Source: Planctomycetota bacterium (lineage in GTDB: Bacteria > Planctomycetota > Phycisphaerae > Phycisphaerales > UBA1924). Taken from it: DNA of 5,195 bases. Below are positions 1-5,195 of this stretch, piece by piece. Every line of letters starts with the position of its first letter. Position 1 is the stretch's first letter. The stretch spans positions 1-5,195 of the forward strand of contig JAEYVB010000450.1 in assembly GCA_023429345.1 (NCBI GenBank), given 5' to 3'. Under the pieces are notes generated by a model that saw nothing but the letters and a program-made list of their open reading frames with translations, was not told the DNA's origin and made no database searches. The translations under genes were made by a program, and so were the position numbers.

Positions 1-370
1 CTCTCGGGGTGGCGGGCGTGCTCGAAGCGCGGCCCTCGTCGGGCTTGCGGGAGCGCTTGGGCGGCGGAGCGCTGTCTTCGACCATCTCCGCGATGAACTC
101 GTGGTCGCCGAATCGGAGCATGTCGCCGTGGTTGATCGGGGACTGGGTCACTTTCTCTTCGTTGAGCCGTGTCCCGTTGCGGGAACCGAGGTCCCGCACG
201 CGGTATCCATGGCCGTCCGGGTCGGGCTCGACGACGCAGTGAAAGCGGGAGAGCTTCTCGTCGTGCAGGCAGATGGCGTTGTCGGGGTGGCGGCCGATCG
301 AGATCGGCTCTCCATCCACCTTGATCGTGCGGCCCTGCCAGTTTGATGGTCGTAGTAGGAGCTTTGGCAA
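1..370 (-). CDS. FHA domain protein, N-terminal part (runs off left edge)
   Basis: FHA domains bind phosphothreonine peptides and serve as docking modules in Ser/Thr-kinase signalling, secretion-system control and cell-envelope regulation. The visible 123 residues begin MPKLLLRPSNWQGRTIKVDG, and the FHA core spans about residues 14-93. The conserved marks are present: G26-R27 (SIGRHPDNAI), S41-R42-x-H44 (LSRFHC) and N65-G66-T67 (DLGSRNGT), so phosphopeptide binding should be intact. From about residue 98 the chain becomes a Pro/Ser/Arg/Lys-rich linker (PPPKRSRKPDEG), which usually tethers an FHA head to another domain; that part lies outside the window. I chose the TTG at 370-368 because no ATG fits in this frame upstream of the domain and GAGGG lies 7 nt upstream. 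The gene is divergent from the amidohydrolase at 545. The FHA call is secure; the exact start is likely; the partner domain and the pathway are unknown. Confidence 0.9.
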   Translation of the reverse strand, partial: MPKLLLRPSNWQGRTIKVDGEPISIGRHPDNAICLHDEKLSRFHCVVEPDPDGHGYRVRDLGSRNGTRLNEEKVTQSPINHGDMLRFGDHEFIAEMVEDSAPPPKRSRKPDEGRASSTPATPR

Positions 371-377
371 CGAATCA

Positions 378-382
378 CCCTC
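378..382 (-). promoter_or_regulatory. Ribosome binding site of the FHA gene
   Basis: GAGGG on the minus strand lies 7 nt upstream of the TTG codon at 370-368. It decides the non-ATG start for the FHA gene, because the frame has no ATG before the conserved domain. Confidence 0.6.
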
Positions 383-450
383 GGCCGGCGCGGTTCCGGG
401 GCCTGGTCGGGTCCAGTCCGCGTGCGCCGGCCATCGTAACGCGAATCCGA

Positions 451-466
451 CGCGGCCGGGGCCGCG
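451..466. repeat. Inverted repeat in the divergent intergenic region
   Basis: CGCGGCC (451-457) and GGCCGCG (460-466) are perfect inverted arms separated by GG. The site lies about 80 bp from both divergent start codons, where an operator could act on both genes. In DNA this GC-rich, a 7-bp palindrome of only G and C can arise by chance, so a regulatory role is speculative. Confidence 0.35.
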
Positions 467-486
467 GCGAGCGAACCCTAGGCGCC

Positions 487-510
487 GGGCCGGATTATGC
501 TCCCCGGCCC
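487..510 (+). repeat. Hairpin-forming inverted repeat in the amidohydrolase leader
   Basis: GGGCCGG (487-493) and CCGGCCC (504-510) form perfect 7-bp arms around a 10-nt loop, ATTATGCTCC. It ends 25 nt before the GGAGG ribosome binding site. If transcribed it would fold just upstream of the translation start. There is no following T-run, so it does not look like an intrinsic terminator. The loop contains an in-frame ATG (497) that would add 16 residues to the amidohydrolase; I rejected it as the start because it lacks a ribosome binding site and sits ahead of the signal peptide. Confidence 0.4.
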
Positions 511-535
511 CTCCATCCATACCCGCCCACGCCGC

Positions 536-540
536 GGAGG
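536..540 (+). promoter_or_regulatory. Ribosome binding site of the amidohydrolase gene
   Basis: GGAGG lies 4 nt upstream of ATG 545. It selects this start over the in-frame ATG at 497, and the chosen start places a hydrophobic export signal at the N-terminus. Confidence 0.75.
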
Positions 541-544
541 TTCC

Positions 545-2245
545 ATGACCCGTGCTCTCCTGCTCGCCCTCGTCCTCGGCGCGGCCCGGCTCTGCCCCGG
601 GCAGTCCGCCGTGGTGTACCACAACGCGACCATCTACACCGCCGACCCTCAGCGGCCCACGGCCCAGGCGTTCGCGGTCCGCGGCGAGAGCCTCATAGCC
701 GTGGGGGCCCTCGCGGATGTTCGGGCCCGCGCGGGAGAAGGAGCGGCGGAGATGGACCTCGGAGGCCGGACGGTCCTGCCGGGGTTGATCGACGCCCACG
801 GGCACATGGCGGGCCTAGGGGCGTTCGGCCTGGGGGTGCTCGAGCTGTCCGGGGCCGCATCGTTGGGCGATGTCGTCCGGGCCGCGGCCGACGCGGCGGG
901 CAACAAGGAAACGGGGGAGTGGGTCCTCGGGGGCCGCTGGGATCACGAGTCCTGGTCCGAGCGTGTGCTGCCGTCCAACCGTGAGCTCTCGGCGGCGACG
1001 CCCGACAACCCCGTGTGGCTCCGGCGCGTGGACGGCCACGCCGGCATCGCCAACGCCCGGGCCCTTGCCCTCGCCGGGATCACACGAGAGACGCCGAGCC
1101 CCGCGGGTGGCGAGATCCTGAAGGATGAGGCGGGCGAGCCCACCGGCGTGCTGGTGGATAACGCGATGTCGCTCGTGGAGTCGAAGATCCCCTCGGGCGC
1201 CCGGGGCCGCGGCGAGGACCTGCTGCTCAAGGCCCAGGAACTCTGCCTGAGCGCGGGGCTCACGGGCGTGCACGATGCGGGCGTGTCGCCGGGAGAGATC
1301 GCCGTGTACCGGCGGCTCGCCGGGGAGGGGAAGCTGAAGATCCGGAGCTATCTGATGGTTTCGGGGCCGTTCGCGCTCGCGTGGTTCGAGGAGAACGGGC
1401 CGATCACGGGGCCGGTCCTGAACATCCGCGCGGTGAAGCTCTACATGGACGGGGCGATGGGCTCGCGCGGGGCGTGGCTCCTGGAGCCCTACGCCGACCG
1501 GCCCCTGGATTCGGAAGGGGAGCCGTACGCGGGCCTCGCGGTGGGGGACACGGAGTTTGTCGAGGCGGTGGCGCGGCACGCGGTCCAGAAGCGGTACCAG
1601 GTCTGCACGCACGCGATCGGCGACCGCGCCAACCGCGAGGTGCTGGACGCCTACGAGCGGGCCCTGCGGGTGCCGGGGATGACGCCGCGGCAGCTCAACC
1701 ACCGGTTCCGGATCGAGCACGCGCAGCTCCTGAACTTCGACGACATGCCGCGGTTCGCGGAAATGGGGGTGATCGCCTCGATGCAGCCGACGCACTGCAC
1801 CAGCGACATGCGGTGGGTGGAGGCGCGCGTCGGGCCGGAGCGGTCCAAGGGCGCGTACGCGTGGCAGAACCTGCTCGCGGCGGGCGCGAGGATCGCCGGC
1901 GGGAGCGACTTCCCGGTCGAGAGCCACAACCCGTTCCTCGGTTTTTACGCGGCCGTGACGCGTCAGGATGCCGAGGGGAACCCCGAGGGCGGCTGGAACC
2001 CGCAGGAGCGGCTCACACGCGAGCAGGCGCTGGCGATGTTCACACTCTGGGCCGCCTATGCCTCCTTCGAGGAGGAGATGAAGGGGTCCCTGACGCCGGG
2101 CAAGCTCGCCGACTTCATCGTGATCGACCGCGACATCATGGCCTGCCCGCCCGAGGAGATCCTCGCCACGCGCGTGCTGCGGACGGTCATCGGGGGGGAG
2201 ACCGTGTACGAGGCCGGGCCGGCTAAGGCTTCGGAGCCGCGATGA
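545..2245 (+). CDS. Exported amidohydrolase, YtcJ / amidohydrolase-3 type
   Basis: This 566-residue protein belongs to the metal-dependent amidohydrolase superfamily, YtcJ-like branch, which includes N-substituted formamide deformylase (NfdA). Members hydrolyse C-N bonds in small molecules; the substrate here cannot be read from sequence. Residues 1-22 (MTRALLLALVLGAARLCPGQ...) look like an export signal, so it probably works in the periplasm. A composite N/C beta-sandwich is indicated by the start of the mature part (VVYHNATIYTADPQRP) and the C-terminal GKLADFIVIDRD (519-530). The barrel carries the expected metal and catalytic residues: H85-x-H87 in GLIDAHGHM, K298 in VKLYMDGAMGSRGA, H356 in THAIGD, H392 in RIEHAQ and D455 in GGSDFPVE. 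Length is normal for the family and nothing is missing. The start at 545 is supported by GGAGG. The last 23 bp overlap the convergent NTF2-like gene. Family assignment is firm; the NfdA-like activity is only a possibility. Confidence 0.93.
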   Translation: MTRALLLALVLGAARLCPGQSAVVYHNATIYTADPQRPTAQAFAVRGESLIAVGALADVRARAGEGAAEMDLGGRTVLPGLIDAHGHMAGLGAFGLGVLELSGAASLGDVVRAAADAAGNKETGEWVLGGRWDHESWSERVLPSNRELSAATPDNPVWLRRVDGHAGIANARALALAGITRETPSPAGGEILKDEAGEPTGVLVDNAMSLVESKIPSGARGRGEDLLLKAQELCLSAGLTGVHDAGVSPGEIAVYRRLAGEGKLKIRSYLMVSGPFALAWFEENGPITGPVLNIRAVKLYMDGAMGSRGAWLLEPYADRPLDSEGEPYAGLAVGDTEFVEAVARHAVQKRYQVCTHAIGDRANREVLDAYERALRVPGMTPRQLNHRFRIEHAQLLNFDDMPRFAEMGVIASMQPTHCTSDMRWVEARVGPERSKGAYAWQNLLAAGARIAGGSDFPVESHNPFLGFYAAVTRQDAEGNPEGGWNPQERLTREQALAMFTLWAAYASFEEEMKGSLTPGKLADFIVIDRDIMACPPEEILATRVLRTVIGGETVYEAGPAKASEPR

Positions 2246-2774
2246 TGCCCGCCACCTCCGCCGCCTTGTCGTTCGGGATGGGGATGGAGAGGTTGTACTG
2301 CAGGATCTTCCACTCGCCGTCGACCAGGTGCAGCACGCCCGAGCCTCGGCAGGTGCCGAGCTTGGCGTTCTCCAGGAGTTCGTCGAAGTAAGCCGTCTGC
2401 CCGCCCGGCGCGGTGCTGATCCGGCGTTCCCGAGCCCGGTAGGTCCAGCCCTTGCCGGCGTCGAAGTGGGGCCTGGCGAAGGCCTCGAACTCGCCGCCCA
2501 CCCAGCGCTCGGTCGCGTCGGTGCCCAGGAAGACCGACTCGGGCGTCCAGTGCGAGAAATAGCGGGCAAAGTCGGCCCTGGCCGCGGCGTCGTGGAAGTC
2601 GTCCAGCACGTTGGCGGGGTCGCGGAAGTCCGTGCCAATCAAGGCGAAGTCTCCGGGTGCATCGCCGCGCGGCGGCGGGGCCGGGCGCGTCGGCTGGGCG
2701 GCCCGCACGCTCAGTGTGGCGGCGGCCACGGCCATGAGGCTGATCGACAGCGCGGCGATGGCGGCTGCGTTCAT
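2223..2774 (-). CDS. Exported SnoaL/NTF2-like (DUF4440-type) protein
   Basis: This 183-residue protein has a hydrophobic N-terminus (residues 4-22, ending near SVRAAQ) that should act as an export signal, then a Pro/Arg-rich linker (28-40). The rest, about residues 53-168, reads as a cone-shaped NTF2 fold of the SnoaL_3/DUF4440 kind: an N-terminal helix with ANVLDDFHDAAARADFARYFSHW, the segment SVFLGTDATERWVGGEFEAFARPHF, then strands ending in RGSGVLHLVDGEWKILQYNLSIPIPND. The W155 motif 'DGEWKILQYNLS' is typical of this group. Such proteins include isomerases, cyclases and many non-enzymatic ligand-binding or accessory domains, so no reaction can be assigned. The ATG overlaps the stop of the peptidase gene as ATGA and has AGAGGA 6 nt upstream, so it is probably translationally coupled to the peptidase. 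The stop is TAG at 2225-2223. I am sure of the gene, fairly sure of the fold, and have no evidence for the function. Confidence 0.88.
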   Translation of the reverse strand: MNAAAIAALSISLMAVAAATLSVRAAQPTRPAPPPRGDAPGDFALIGTDFRDPANVLDDFHDAAARADFARYFSHWTPESVFLGTDATERWVGGEFEAFARPHFDAGKGWTYRARERRISTAPGGQTAYFDELLENAKLGTCRGSGVLHLVDGEWKILQYNLSIPIPNDKAAEVAGIIAAPKP

Positions 2775-4753
2775 GGCTTGTCCTCTTTCCCGGCGGAAGG
2801 CCCGGCCGGTTCATCATCCTTCTTGGTCCCCGGCCAATCCTGACCGATCCAGGCGCGGTACGCCTCCCGCTGCGCATCCGTGGGGTCCTTGACCCGGCGC
2901 AGCGTCCAGCGGCCCTCCGCCCGCTCGCCCAGGATGAGGATCGCCTCGCGGAGGGTGTCGTAGCGGAAGTAGGTCAGCCGCAGCTCATCCCCCGGGTCCA
3001 GGTCATCCACGATCCCGTTGAGGTCGGCCCCGGAGCGGATGCGCTGGCCGTTGGCGGCGACGATGGTGTCCCCGGGCACCAGGCCCCCCGCGTAGGCGGG
3101 GCCGTCCGAAAGGGCGGCGGTGACAGCGCCGGCGGCGTCGAGGTCGAGCCCGATGTAGGCCTTGGGTTTGGACTCCGGATCGCCGCGGGTGAGTTCCAGC
3201 CCCACGACGGCCGCGGCCTCCTCGAAGGGGAGGTCCCCGGTCCCGAAGACCGCGGCGGCGAAGAACCCGCGGAGGTCGTGCCCCGCGAACCGCGCTGCGA
3301 TGGCGGCGAACTGCTCGTGGGTGTAGCCGGGGCCGGCGAGCGGGAACGCCCTGTACATCTCGCGCATGACATCGTCGAGGGTGTCTTCCCCGCCGGATCC
3401 CCGCCGGATCTCCATGTCGAGGAGGAAGCTCACGAGCGCGCCCTTGTCGTAGAAGGAGACGGTCGAGTTCACGCTGTCGGGCGTGCTCCTGTTGAACTTG
3501 GTCCAGGCGTCGAAGCTCGAATCCGCGAGGCTCTGCACGCGGGCGCCGGGGCGCTTCCGGACCGAGTCAATCGTTCCCGAGAGGGCCTTCAGGTAGTCGT
3601 CGGGCTTCATCAGCCCGGCGCGGGCGAGGGTGAGGTCGTCGTAGTAGCTGGTCGTGCCCTCGGCGACCCAGAGGAGGTCGGTGTAGTTCTCGCGCTGGTA
3701 GTCGTAGGGGTGGATGCCGGCGGGGCGGAACTGCTTGACGTTCCAGGTGTGGAAGAACTCGTGGCTGACGAGGCCGAGGAACTTCCGGAAGGCCGCATCC
3801 TCGCGGAGCGCTCCGGGGCGGCAGCCCATGATGGTCGAGTTGAGGTGCTCGGTCCCGCCGCACCCGCCGGGGTAGGCGTGGATGAGGAAGGTGTAGCGCT
3901 CGTAGGGCAGCGTGCCGAAGATCGCGAGCTGCTCCCGGACGATCTTCTCGAAGTCGCCGGTGATGCGGGCGGCGTCGAGGGTCCGCCCCTGCCCGGTGGG
4001 GTTCCAGATCACGACCTCGTGCGGGGCGCCCTCGACCTCGAAGGTGAGCACCTCGTGCTCGCCGATCTCCAGCGGCGAATCGACCAGCACATCGTAGCTG
4101 GGCGCGACAAAGACCCCTCCATCCGCCGGGTCGCGCGAGAGGCCGGTGGCGACCTTCCACGCCTCGCCCCCCCCCCCGGGCGTCTCGATCTTCACCCTGA
4201 GCGGCCGGGAGCGCAGCGCTGGGGCGTACAGGAACACGGTCGAGGGGCTGAGGAAGGCGTGGGTGTCATCCGCGTGGCGGGTGCGGTCGGCGATGGAGTT
4301 GGCGTAGACGCGGTAGGTGATCACCAGGTCGTTCTCGCCCCCGCCGAAGGGCGGGATCTCGACGGTCCAGGCGCTCTTGTTCTTCCGGTTCAGGAGCAGC
4401 GGCCGGCCGTTGGCCGAGCGGGCGACGACATCGCGGATGCCGCCCGCGGGGTCGAGCACCTGGTACTTCCCCGGCCGCCAGACGGGCAGGGCGACCTCGA
4501 AGGCGCCGGGCTCGAGGGCGCGGAAGGTCACGGTCATGTCGACCATCTGCGAGCGGGCGTTGCGCAGGTCGACGGTGTACTCGACCGGGGCGAGGGGGGA
4601 TGCCGCGGGCTGGGCTCCTTGCGCGGAGGGCGGCCGCGGCTCCCCGGCGGGCACCGCGCGGGCGGCGGGCGCCTGGGGGATCAGGAAGGCGGGGATGAGG
4701 AGCAGGAGCGCCAGCGCGGGGCTGGGCATGGTGGTGTGTGCTGGGGTGGCCAT
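2771..4753 (-). CDS. Exported M61-family metallopeptidase with C-terminal PDZ domain
   Basis: This is a zinc metallopeptidase of family M61, named for glycyl aminopeptidase, which removes N-terminal Gly or Ala; the actual substrate here is unknown. With the start at 4753 it has 660 residues: export signal about 11-33 (ALALLLLIPAFLIPQ, cleavage likely after ARA); M61 N-terminal beta domain about 56-235 (EYTVDLRNARSQMVDMTVTF, PVWRPGKYQVLD); catalytic domain about 250-500; PDZ domain about 533-608 (AYIGLDLDAAGAVTAAL, GLVPGDTIVAANG); and a charged tail. Zinc ligands are H331 and H335 of HEFFH, plus E365 in LWVAEGTTSYYDD. The GGTEH motif (299-303) probably contacts the substrate N-terminus, and Y436 in FYDKG is the likely catalytic tyrosine position. 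All key residues are present. The start is uncertain: frame-consistent ATGs lie at 4849, 4753 and 4729. I prefer 4753 because 4849 places a long Pro/Arg-rich tail before the signal; none has a good Shine-Dalgarno. Codons for four glycines lie in an 11-base G run. It is the first gene of an operon with the NTF2-like gene. Confidence 0.92.
   Translation of the reverse strand: MATPAHTTMPSPALALLLLIPAFLIPQAPAARAVPAGEPRPPSAQGAQPAASPLAPVEYTVDLRNARSQMVDMTVTFRALEPGAFEVALPVWRPGKYQVLDPAGGIRDVVARSANGRPLLLNRKNKSAWTVEIPPFGGGENDLVITYRVYANSIADRTRHADDTHAFLSPSTVFLYAPALRSRPLRVKIETPGGGGEAWKVATGLSRDPADGGVFVAPSYDVLVDSPLEIGEHEVLTFEVEGAPHEVVIWNPTGQGRTLDAARITGDFEKIVREQLAIFGTLPYERYTFLIHAYPGGCGGTEHLNSTIMGCRPGALREDAAFRKFLGLVSHEFFHTWNVKQFRPAGIHPYDYQRENYTDLLWVAEGTTSYYDDLTLARAGLMKPDDYLKALSGTIDSVRKRPGARVQSLADSSFDAWTKFNRSTPDSVNSTVSFYDKGALVSFLLDMEIRRGSGGEDTLDDVMREMYRAFPLAGPGYTHEQFAAIAARFAGHDLRGFFAAAVFGTGDLPFEEAAAVVGLELTRGDPESKPKAYIGLDLDAAGAVTAALSDGPAYAGGLVPGDTIVAANGQRIRSGADLNGIVDDLDPGDELRLTYFRYDTLREAILILGERAEGRWTLRRVKDPTDAQREAYRAWIGQDWPGTKKDDEPAGPSAGKEDKP
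2781..2786 (-). promoter_or_regulatory. Ribosome binding site of the NTF2-like gene
   Basis: AGAGGA on the minus strand lies 6 nt upstream of ATG 2774 and inside the last codons of the peptidase gene. Together with the ATGA stop/start overlap (2774-2771) it points to coupled translation of the two genes. Confidence 0.65.
4167..4177. repeat. 11-base C/G homopolymer inside the peptidase gene
   Basis: Eleven consecutive C on the plus strand (G on the coding strand) encode the four glycines of ETPGGGGEAW in the peptidase's N-terminal domain. The frame is intact here, since recognisable M61 sequence lies on both sides. A run of this length is prone to replication slippage and to sequencing error. 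Confidence 0.9.
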
Positions 4754-4762
4754 TCCCCGGGG

Positions 4763-4768
4763 AGTGTA
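4763..4768 (-). promoter_or_regulatory. Possible -10 element for the peptidase operon
   Basis: TACACT on the minus strand (four of six matches to TATAAT) ends 9 nt before ATG 4753. Transcription from it would begin at about 4756, giving a leaderless or nearly leaderless mRNA. That would explain why no usable Shine-Dalgarno precedes this ATG; GGGGA directly abuts it, too close to serve. No -35 element is visible in the C-rich DNA upstream. Weak prediction. Confidence 0.3.
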
Positions 4769-4940
4769 ACGGCCGGGGAGGGTGGGGGGGCGAGGTGGTG
4801 CGGCGGGGTGGTGCAAGGGGCGAGAGGCGCGGCTTCGCGCGGGTTTCATCGGTACTCGTGCCCGTTATCGGCCCGGCGCAGACCCTGCGCTGCGGGGTCG
4901 CACGCGCACGGACTTCCCGCGGGAGGCGACCTCCGCCCGG

Positions 4941-5150
4941 CCCGCGGCAGTCATCGCCGTGCCCGCGGCAGTCATCGCCGTGCCCACGGCAGTCATCGCC
5001 GGGCCCACGGCGGTCATCGCCGTGCCCACGGCGGTCATCGCCGTGCCCACGGCAGTCATCGCCGTGCCCACGGCGGTCATTGCCGTGCCCACGGCGGGCA
5101 TCGCCGCGCTGAAGGCGGAGCCTGCCGCGCTGAAGGCGGTGGTTGCCGCG
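4941..5150. repeat. Tandem array of a 21-bp, hairpin-forming unit
   Basis: Eight adjacent 21-bp units (starts 4941, 4962, 4983, 5004, 5025, 5046, 5067, 5088) differ at only a few sites; two more in the same register (5109, 5130) are diverged and begin CTGAAGGCGG. The commonest unit is CC followed by arm CACGGCG, loop GTCAT and arm CGCCGTG, so it is an inverted repeat with a perfect 7-bp stem (units at 5004 and 5025). Other units keep a shorter or wobble-paired stem. Neighbouring units can also pair across the CC junction, since CGCCGTG is followed by CACGGCG. The first two units differ from the rest at base 4 (G for A), and base 9 alternates A/G (A in units 1, 2, 3, 6; G in 4, 5, 7, 8). No insertion sequence or CRISPR pattern is seen: there are no spacers. 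Function unknown; it may be a minisatellite, a protein-binding array or a structured leader. Confidence 0.9.
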
Positions 5151-5164
5151 GGCCCATGTGGGCC
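5151..5164. repeat. Short palindrome following the array
   Basis: GGCCCA and TGGGCC flank TG, giving 6-bp inverted arms immediately after the last diverged 21-bp unit. There is no T-run after it, so it is not an evident intrinsic terminator. It could be a binding site or chance in GC-rich DNA. Confidence 0.4.
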
Positions 5165-5195
5165 TGGGAACCGGATTCAACGGTGTACCGAGCAT

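Larger units (their letters stand above)
4754..5195. other. Region without a convincing gene
   Basis: This 442-bp stretch lies upstream of the peptidase gene. It contains the possible -10 element, a G-rich patch (about 4771-4810), the 21-bp tandem array (4941-5150) and a palindrome (5151-5164). Several reading frames stay open, but none shows a recognisable domain or a good ribosome binding site. The open frames through the array follow from its 21-bp period, so they are poor evidence for coding. Confidence 0.6.

Noticed and set aside
497..544. Upstream ATG of the amidohydrolase
   Set aside because: It lies in the loop of a hairpin, lacks a ribosome binding site, and would put 16 polar/Pro residues ahead of the signal peptide.
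574..604. Lipoprotein cleavage site in the amidohydrolase signal
   Set aside because: The cysteine at residue 17 is preceded by A-R-L, which does not fit the usual lipobox with a small residue at -1.
1381..2226. A 281-codon plus-strand frame inside the amidohydrolase gene
   Set aside because: It is a shifted frame of a gene with intact catalytic motifs; its composition (Arg/Gly/Ala) is typical of a GC-rich shadow frame.
815..2638. A 607-codon open frame on the minus strand opposite the amidohydrolase
   Set aside because: It has no recognisable domain, is rich in Arg/Pro/His as expected for an antisense frame of GC-rich coding DNA, and spans both the amidohydrolase and the NTF2-like gene, which are well supported.
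4865..5101. A 78-codon minus-strand frame with MTAVGTA repeats
   Set aside because: Its start codons come from the repeat unit itself, and it lacks a ribosome binding site and a conserved tail. The open frame follows from the 21-bp period.
4941..5150. CRISPR array
   Set aside because: Units abut directly without unique spacers, and the 21-bp period is too short.
4266..5195. A 309-codon minus-strand frame beginning at the window's right edge
   Set aside because: It overlaps the M61 N-terminal domain in another frame; its content is the out-of-frame repeat (GHGDDRR) followed by Arg/Pro-rich sequence with no domain.

Overview
The window is a very GC-rich (about 70% by eye) bacterial chromosome segment with an ordinary set of cell-envelope and signalling genes. 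Its gene types are a forkhead-associated (FHA) domain protein, an exported YtcJ-type amidohydrolase, an exported M61 metallopeptidase with a PDZ domain, and an exported SnoaL/NTF2-like protein. That mix, with high GC and a TTG start, would suit a Planctomycetota (Phycisphaerae-like) or similar environmental bacterium. This placement is inference from gene content only; no rRNA or marker gene is present.

Layout. (1) Positions 1-370, minus strand: the N-terminal 123 residues of an FHA protein that starts at TTG and runs out of the window's left edge. (2) 371-544: a divergent intergenic region with two GC-rich inverted repeats. (3) 545-2245, plus strand: the amidohydrolase. (4) 2223-4753, minus strand: a two-gene operon, M61 peptidase first and then the NTF2-like gene, joined by a 4-bp ATGA overlap. 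The operon converges on the amidohydrolase, and the two coding ends overlap by 23 bp. (5) 4754-5195: a 442-bp stretch with no convincing gene. It holds a tandem array of a 21-bp unit (eight clear copies plus two diverged ones) in which most units are themselves small inverted repeats, followed by a short palindrome.

How the parts may work together. The three complete proteins all begin with hydrophobic export signals, so they probably act outside the cytoplasm. The M61 peptidase would trim peptides, the amidohydrolase would cleave a C-N bond in an unknown small molecule, and the NTF2-like protein has no assignable activity. Only the peptidase and NTF2-like genes are clearly co-expressed. I see no defence system, mobile element, CRISPR array, tRNA or rRNA. 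The feature least explained by known genes is the 21-bp hairpin-forming array; the 11-base C/G run inside the peptidase gene is also worth checking.
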